64,000 bases of DNA from Siphonodentalium dalli (taxonomy: Eukaryota; Mollusca; Scaphopoda; Gadilida; Siphonodentaliidae): contig CP136067.1 in the NCBI GenBank assembly GCA_032622095.1, positions 123,599,030-123,663,029 on the forward strand, given 5' to 3'. Positions within the stretch are counted from its first letter, which is position 1. Each line of letters starts with the position of its first letter. Made by a program: the position numbers and the translations under genes. A model generated the notes under the pieces. It saw nothing but the letters and a program-made list of their open reading frames with translations, made no database searches and was not told the origin of the DNA. Positions 11,201 to 20,200 of the stretch are shown here, piece by piece.

Positions 11201-14200
11201 CCATGCAGAATGAGGTCCCGATAGGATGAATTTAGTGATGCTAGCCCATTGTGCGGGGTAGCTTCACTAAATTCACCCTCTGGGGACCTCATTCTGCAAA
11301 TGACAGTCACCGTATTCTCAGGCCTGAATGTCCTTGACCTCTTGGTTATGCTGTCCTCTATGTACAGTAATGCTCTAATTAATCGACCTCTTAACCAAAG
11401 CAGAATTATGGGTAACTTTTCAGGATTTAGTTGGAAATATGGCTTGTTGCCATTCATCTCTCCCCGAGAGCTTTCCGATGAATGGCAACAAGCCATATTT
11501 CCAACTAAATAAATCCTGAAAAGTTACCCATAATTCTGCTTTGGTTAAGAGGTCGATTAATTAGAGCATTACTGTAGCTCATTGCATGTTATACCATTAA
11601 ATTGTTTACCATAATTTTATCTATACGAATGAGTTTTTAATAAACAATCAGTCACTGTGAGTCATAATTATGGTGAAAGTGCAATCAACAAGCTATAATA
11701 CACTGATTAGTTCTACTGATTAGATGCATCTGATGCAAAATATTATAACTTTCAAACTGCGCCACGCCAAAACCTTGACCATTGATCTTATCAGCTGTGT
11801 ATTATAGCTAGTGACCTTGATTGCACTGACAACATCAAAGATCACATGTGTCATGTCTGAAAAAGATCTGCAATCTGCTGCATTTCAAAGAGCATATGCA
11901 CTATTGTATGTACTTTTTTATATCTCTTGACTAGGTGTTTATAATCACGTTTTGGCCAACTGTGTTGGGATTTTTCTGGGGTACATTAAATGATTTGACA
12001 AAGCTTCACTTGTGATAGCTCACTCAAGGGCGCCAGAAGCAGGTGGAAGATGGGGCTGGCAATGCCCCTCTAAAATCCCCAGCATAGAAGAACAAATCCA
12101 TAAATATGATTAGAAATGTACATGTAGCTTAGATCTCATTTATGTGTGATGTATATGAATGCCACTTGACGATTTTGCATAAGAAAAAAGCAACACCGTA
12201 AAGGAGGAGTTTAAGTGATATAATCACTAACAAAACTATAGGGAAGGGGCGTGATAAAATCACTGAGGAGTCGCACACCCATAGAGGCGACACAAACCCA
12301 TGGGGAGGCATAACCCCCCGTACCTGCTTGCAGTTGTGGGGGCATACTGTTATCAGCTTGTCTGCCTTTTCATAGACGCAAATTAGAAGATTTTATTCCT
12401 TCAATTTCTTTTGAATCAATATTTACCCCCAAGGGAATCTGTGCAATTGCAATTGTGAGATCGGTCGGACTTAATATAGCCGAGTTATCTATCTTATCAC
12501 CTATTGAACCAAGCAGTGATCACAATATGAAACTCATTTTTTAAAGCTGTGGAAGGCGTTTGCGGTGGGCACGACTAAAAAATCATACCAAGTTACAGTA
12601 ATGCCCTAATTAATAGACTGCTTAACCACAGCAGAATTATGGGTAACTTTTCAAATCCTGAAAAGTTACCCATAATTCTGCTGTGGTTAAGCAGTCGATT
12701 AATTAGGGCATTACTCTACCAAACCATTATTACCAAGGAGAACATGAAAAAATAGAAGGAATTTGTTCTTATTTTAATTATCAATATCCATTGAGTTACA
12801 AGGTGCGCCTGTTGAAATAATTATTGGTAAACACCTAGCTGTTACGGACAGTAATGCTTACATTTTCAGCTATGAACAATAACTCTAAAATACATGTAAC
12901 GCTGACAATGAACAGTTGTGGTGCACTAAATATTTCCTCATTAAATTATTTCCAAAAGCAATGATTGTACTCAAGTTGTCTTACATTATATTCTTGGTGG
13001 TAAAACAAAAGAAAACATTAGTTGTAGCAGTCCTCGAATTTGGCCACGGCAATAAGCAATCCCATGGAAAATGCCAAAACAGCATGTAGAATCGATAATG
13101 CCAAGTGCTGCATTAAGTTTGCCAAAGAACACATTAGTTGTAGCAGTCCTCGAATTTGGCCATGGCAATAAGCAAACCCGTGGGAAATGCCCTTGCAACG
13201 TGTAGAATCTATAATGCCACTACATGTGGGACATTTTTCCTAATTTAGAGGGGAACTTCAATCTGATCCAGGGTTTCTAGTTATACCCCTACCCCCTCCC
13301 CCCGTATCAAAGTTTTGGGGGGGGGGGTATATTGGAATCGGCTTGTCCGTCAATCCATCCATCTGTCTGTCCGTCTGTCCTGTCAGACTTTTTTGGTGGA
13401 GTTATCCCCCTTTATCAGCTCAGAATTTTTTTTGCAACATGCTTAAATTTGTCCGAGCTTTTATTCCTACATTTTTAGGTCAATGTTTTTTAAACTTGGC
13501 ACAGATATTTTGTACCATGGGAACCTGTGCACCTGCCATTATTACGTCTGTCTGACTTTTTTGTGTGGATTTATTCCACTTTTGCGACTTGGAATATTTT
13601 CACAACATGCATAATATTATCAGAGCTTTTATTTTACATTTTTCGGTCAACAGGTTTATGATTGGTATTAGGGGTTAGGGTTGTGCACCTGCAATGGGAA
13701 TTTGTTATTTTATTATTTTAACTTAATGTTTACTGACATGTAAAACATCTTAAGTGTTTTAAAAACACAGGGTGTATCCTTAGTCCCATTGGGACAGTCA
13801 CACCTCTAGTTGAGGCCTAAGCAGAATGATGTTCCCAGAGGGTGAATTTGTCGATAATAGCCCGATGTGAAGGATTAGCATCACTAAATTAACCCTCTGG
13901 GGAACTCATTGTGCAGACATGTCATGTCAGACACACTATATTCAGGCTTATTTACAATTTATTTGCTTAGGCAAAACACCCCCCTCTCCCCCATCAGTTA
14001 AGATACATGAATTTGCAAGTAATAAATGAAACATTGTTTTGTTGACTATCGTCCTATTTAATATTTATTGGGTATGTTTTCAGGTGAATTCTTCATCCGA
14101 CCCGACAAGAAATCGGAACCACAAACCAAAGTCATCAAGAAGGTTGGAATGATAGCTGGAGGCACAGGTAAATCTGAAAGCAGTGTGGATTATTTATAAA

Positions 14201-17200
14201 ATCTGAAAGCAGTGTGGATTATTTAGAGTGACTGAAAGTAGCCTCTGCAGTTGAGTGCTGATAGTCCTATAGCACAGATGTGCTCACACTGGGTGGCCCT
14301 GGATGGGAGCACTCACCACTCAAATGTATCACCCAGGATTCATTCTCAAATAGAAAGAAATACCCAGCACCATTTTGTCTATAATCAGGGTCCGCGTTTG
14401 ACCAAAAATTACTTTTGCCAAATATTTTGCCAAATACTTCTAGAAATTGCCAAATGCTATCAGTTTCTGCAACATTGTGGGCCTTTTCTATTGATTGGAT
14501 TTAGAAGGGTTGTTGCATCAGAATGGCATGTCAAAACAATGAGGAATAGCTATGTAATCCACCACAATACATACTAGTAATCCCTCCATCGTCATTACTA
14601 ATCGTATCGGATTAACTGCATCTTGTAGAGGTGTTAAACCTTATAACACACCACTAATACAATTATATTGTAAACATTTCCTGAAATGAATAGTATTGAT
14701 TGATCAATAGTCATATTGGAAAAGACACTTAACTAAGAAATATATATATTTTTTAAATAGATATATACTATCTGCGTTATATTTTCAATGTTATGAAGCT
14801 CCCATCAGAACAATAAAAAGTTCCCAGGATTTGAATTGATGGAAAATGATCTCTACGGGCATTGATTCATGGCATGATCTAAAGTTCTTAGTGTCTCTCA
14901 AAATCATTGAGATGTTTCATGTTGTTATACAGGGCCGGGAACCTATGTCAAAATTTGCTCGAAAAATGGTGGCAATATGTCTCACATTGAAATTATTATA
15001 CTACATTATGATTTCTTCACCTATATAAGTAACTCAACCAGAAAAGATAGCGAATGAGCGATATATCAATGTTTACCAGCTCTCTATAAATCCCGTCCCC
15101 ATATGAACATGACTGTTGAGAAGATAAAGTGTTTATATGACTTCGGTCACAATTTTTCGAGTTTTCAAAAGTTTTAACTCTAAATCTTCTTAAAAACAAA
15201 TCTGGTTTTGCAGTATTCGAAATGAGTTGTTGGAATTCAAGCCTGAGTTTAGTGTGCCTGTCATTTACAGAATGAGGTCCCCAGAGGGTGAATTTAGTGA
15301 TGCAATCCTGCATAGCGGGCTAGCATACTCTAAATTCACCTTCTGTTAACCTCATTCTGCTTGGCCTCATCTGCTATGGGAGACATAGACTCAGATTGAA
15401 GTTCCCAAATGGTTTATATTGTGATGTACACCCATTGGAAACCTGGCAATGTGTCGTCTGCCAATTTGGCGATATAGAGAAGCTAAACTAAAAAAGAATT
15501 AGAATCTATGTGAAGAAGTTTCTATAGAAATTTTATAATAAAGAAACTTTGTAGAGAAGATAAGGCCTAAAAGCAGAATGAGGTCCCCAGAGGGTGTATT
15601 TAGTGATGCTAGCCTGCTATGCGGGATAGCGTCACTAAATTCTGCAAATGACAGACACACTAAACTCTGGCTTGTTGTGATAGTTCATTAGTATGTTGAT
15701 ACCTTTGGAAAATATAGAGAAAAACAAATGTTGAAATTAATAGGTGTGATACCTTGTGGTCATTTTCGAGCAAGTTATAACATAGGTTCCTGGCCCTGTA
15801 CAGTAATGCCCTAAATAATCGACTCCTCAACCACAGCAGAATTGTGGGTAATTTTTCAGGATTTAGTCGGAAATATTGCTTGTTGCCATTCATCGGAAAG
15901 CTCTCAGTCCTAAATCCTGAAAAATTACCCATAATTCTACTGTGGTTAAGGAGTCGATTACTGTATATTGGAGCTAATTCTCTGAGTTTATCCTTTGTCA
16001 GGCATCACCCCCATGCTGCAGCTCATCCGCCAGATGTTCAAGGATCCAGACGATAAGACTGATGTCTCGCTCCTGTTTGCCAACCAGGTAAAATATTGGT
16101 GCAAGGGTAGATGATCTAAATATTAAATATTGGTGACACTCAGGCCAAGGTGGTAGGGGGGGGGGGGGGGGGGGGGGGGGGTAGGTAGGTATGGGAGAGG
16201 CTGTCCAGTTGTCTTGTTATCTGCTGTTAACTCATCTTAAAGGCCTATTTAATTTTTGAGTCAGTGATTATTGTTTTTTAGTGCCTTGATATATGGATTT
16301 AATAACAATCTATGCCTTAAAATATGATTAAAATACAATTAATCATCACCATTTGAAACGTCTGTGTCTCAGAAGATGCCCAGATAAGATATAGAGTTAT
16401 TCCCCTTCCATTTGAACATAATTAGTATGAGCACAGAACACAAGCTGGTATCTCAACAAAAACAACACGGAATAAGTTGATAATACAATGTTTTGGAGCT
16501 TCCTCTTTCAAATGGTATACTGAAATATTTTGAGTTTGTACATTGTAAGGCCAAACAAATTAATGTTCTGTCTCTCAAAAAAATATGACCTGAATAAATA
16601 AATAATAAATAAAAAAAGGGGATATTATTTTATCGAGTTGTTTAACAAATTCGCCCAACACTGATCAATGACAGTGGGTGTCTCTTCATGTTCATATCCA
16701 TCAGTGTTGCAACATATTAATTACTGATAACTCCTACTAATGTTATCTGATTGTTTCCCCTCTCCCGATTGACTCATATTTTTCTGTCGACTCCAAATAT
16801 TATATTCCTATTGTTTTTCAATTGTGTGTTTGGAAGTACAGTAATGTCCTAAATAATCGACTCCTTAACCACAGCAGAATTATGGGTAATTTTTCAGGAA
16901 ATATGGCTTGTTGCCATTCATTGGAAAGCTCTCACTGAGAGCTTTCCGATTAATGGCAACAAGCCACATTTCCGACTAAATCCTGAAAAATTACCCATAA
17001 TTCTGCTGTTGTTAACGAGTCGATTATTTAGGGCATTACTGTATTCAATGCAAATGCTGAGGAATAGATCTTGGTTGTAACAGACTTTTCAATCGAAACC
17101 CAGCCCCAAGAATATGGGTCGCGAGAGCGGAAACACAAATTGTTTAAAGTTGTCCTGAATTTGATGCATGGCTTCTACTCAAGGATAAGTTTGATAATCT

Positions 17201-20200
17201 AATTCAGTACTCCCTGAATTTTATTTCAGGAATTATATCTCCTAGATTTCTTTCCTGATGACCATTTTTGCACCATAAGTGCATTAACTCCAACAAACTT
17301 TATCCCGTTTTGACCAAATTTGGTCAATGTCTTCTACTCAGACTTTGAAAATCTGTACTGCCAGAAATTTATTTCATTATTTATATCTATTAGAAGTTTT
17401 TCCCAGGTGTAAATAACCTTAACTCCAGATGTTGGTCAAATTTGTTACATGGCATCTACCCATGAATATTTAGTTGATTTTGAAAATCAATCCTGTCCAA
17501 ATTGTATTAAATTTTGACCACATTTGGTTTGTGGTTGCTACGACTTAACTACAGTGCCTCAGATGTCTACCTGTTGATTCTAGTTGAAGTGAAAGATTTT
17601 AACAAAAATTTTAAATTCAAATTCTATAATGATAGTAAATTGCCTTTAAACTTGTATGTTTTATCTAAAAAAATTAATCAAAACAAGAGATATTTTCCAA
17701 TTATTAAATCTCAGTACTGTTCAAAATGTCTAATTTCCCAAATATATTTCTGTCAAATTAGATCAGTTCTTTGTGAGCAACAATTATATCTTGGGAACAA
17801 ATACCTCTCAAGCCTGAGTTTAGTGTGCCTGTCATTTGCAGAATGAGGTCCACAGAAGGTGAATTAAGTGAGGCTATCCTGCATAGCGGGCTAGCGTCAC
17901 TAAATTCACCCTCTGGGGAACTCATTCTGCTTAGGCCTCATCTTCTCTGGAAAGTTTCTTTATTATAAAATTTCTATAGAAACTTCTTCACACAGATTCT
18001 ATTTCTTTTTTAGTTTAGTTTCTCTATATCCCCAAATTGGCATGACACATTGCACAATCGAGGTTTCCAATGGGTGTAGATCACAATATTCACCATTTCA
18101 GAACTTCAATTTGAGTCTATGTCTCCCATAGCAGATGTGGTCTAAGCAGAATGAGGTCCCCAGAGGGTGAATTTAGTGATACTTGCCCACTGTGCGGGAT
18201 AGCATCACTAAATTCACCCTCTGGGGACCTCATTCTGAAAATGACAGCACACTAAACTCAGGCTTGCTCCCTCGAGGCCCTGATATAAACCATTTTATAT
18301 TGATTTTTTACAGACTGAGGATGACATTCTGTTGAGACCAGAGTTGGAAGAACTGAAGAATGCTCACCCCAGCAGATTCCATCTTTGGTTCACTATTGAC
18401 AAGGCTGAGGAAGGTAAGTTATGATATTAGTTAGATATAAGAATGCTCACCCCGGCAGATTCCATCTTTGGTTCACTATTGACAAGGCAGAGGAAGGTAA
18501 GTTATGATATTATTTAAATATAAGAATGCTCACCCCGGCAGATTCCATCTTTGGTTCACTATTGACAAGGCAGAGGAAGGTAAGTTATGATATTAGTTAG
18601 ATCTAATATATTTGCTTTGAGTGACCTATTGTCAACCTCAGCTGATATCGTCCCTAACCTGGCTGATAACCCTCAAAACTTGGCTGATAACTCTCCAAAC
18701 TCGGCTGGTAACCCACAAACATGGCTGATAATAGTTGTGACATCACCATGCGAACTGGTTTGCATACCTGTCATGGTTCTAATTAACTTGGAATGATGAT
18801 GAGGAGTTGATGTGACATTTCAAACAATGTGTGTGTACTACTTAATTTCAATGGAGCTACGATGGAAAGGTACACTTTCAAAAACAAAATGGAGCGTATT
18901 TGAAAGTAATTCTATTATATCTTTATTCAATGAAGTAGACCAGATATTAATTCATAATGTTCCATTTCCAGCTAAATCCTCGGCATTCAATTGGTTAACG
19001 CTCGCGCAACATATCCCATGTTTACGGCTTTCGCGCGTGCAAAGGTTCTTATGTTGGCGGGTGACGTCATCTAATTTGCATAGAGCAAGAGGCTCCATCT
19101 GGGGGAATAACGTTACCGGCACGTAAACGTGCAAGACCGTGTTGCAAATAATTTGTTTGACAATTCAGATAACAATTGACGGCGATCGATCTGTTTTATG
19201 TAATAGGTTCACTATAAAATCATTGATTATAGAAATGAACGTTTTTTCTTATACTAAGCGGTCCCTAACTTTAATGGATTAATCCAAATTGTAGTGTTCA
19301 TCGTTTCTCAAGTTGGGTGGTTCTACTCACTCTTGGGGGGTGTTAGTATTCGCACCTGTTGTATAGGTGATGTAAACAAATTACGTCGTCTGCATTTAGT
19401 AACAAAATACGACAAAATGAAGCGCTTCGCCGATCATTCGATGGATGAAATAATTTCCAAACGTGCGAATAATATTCCTAAAAATACACAGAGTTCAAAT
19501 GCGGTAGATGCCAGAACACTAAGGGAGTATTTGCAAGAAAAAAAGCAGGACACTAATTTCGAAACGTTTGATGCTGTAAAGTTGAATGAGCACTTGTGTC
19601 ATTTTTACATGGACGCTCGCTCGAAAAAGGGGGAGATGTATAAGGCAAGCACGTTTGAAAACATAAGACATGCTTTGAATAGATATTTGAAGTCTCCACC
19701 ACAGATGAAAAAAATCGACATCATTACCAATGCTGAATTTGCTGAAGCTAATGAGTGTTTCAAAACGGCCATGTCTGAAATAAAGCTTCACGGGAAAGGG
19801 GATATCACACACCATGACCAAATTGAAGATGATGATTTGAAACAAATATATAACAGCCTGTATTTATCACCGAGAACACCATACGGGTTATTCAATCGAG
19901 TGCAAATGAACATCAGATTATACTTTTGTCGTCGTGCAAACGAAAACATGGAACTCATGACCAAAGATTCATTTTCCATACACCAATATCCTGATGGCAG
20001 AAAATATGTCCTTAAAAAAAAGGACGAATTGACAAAAAATCACCGAGGTGGCGACAAAGAGACTTTTTCTGGTCACATGCCCGCAGACTTAGATGAAAAT
20101 GACAACTGTCCAGTAAAAACATTTGAAACTTACCTCAGGAAATTAAATCCGGCATGTGGACGTCTCTGGCAGTATCCTAAAGACAGTTTCGAGGATTATC

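Noticed and set aside
11146-11512. 87- and 116-codon frames on opposite strands
   Set aside because: Both read through family A and family B palindromes, and the same peptides recur at many other copies.
13343-13555. 70-codon frame with cysteine-rich start
   Set aside because: It arises from the tgtccgtc-rich dispersed repeat; related fragments elsewhere lack the frame.
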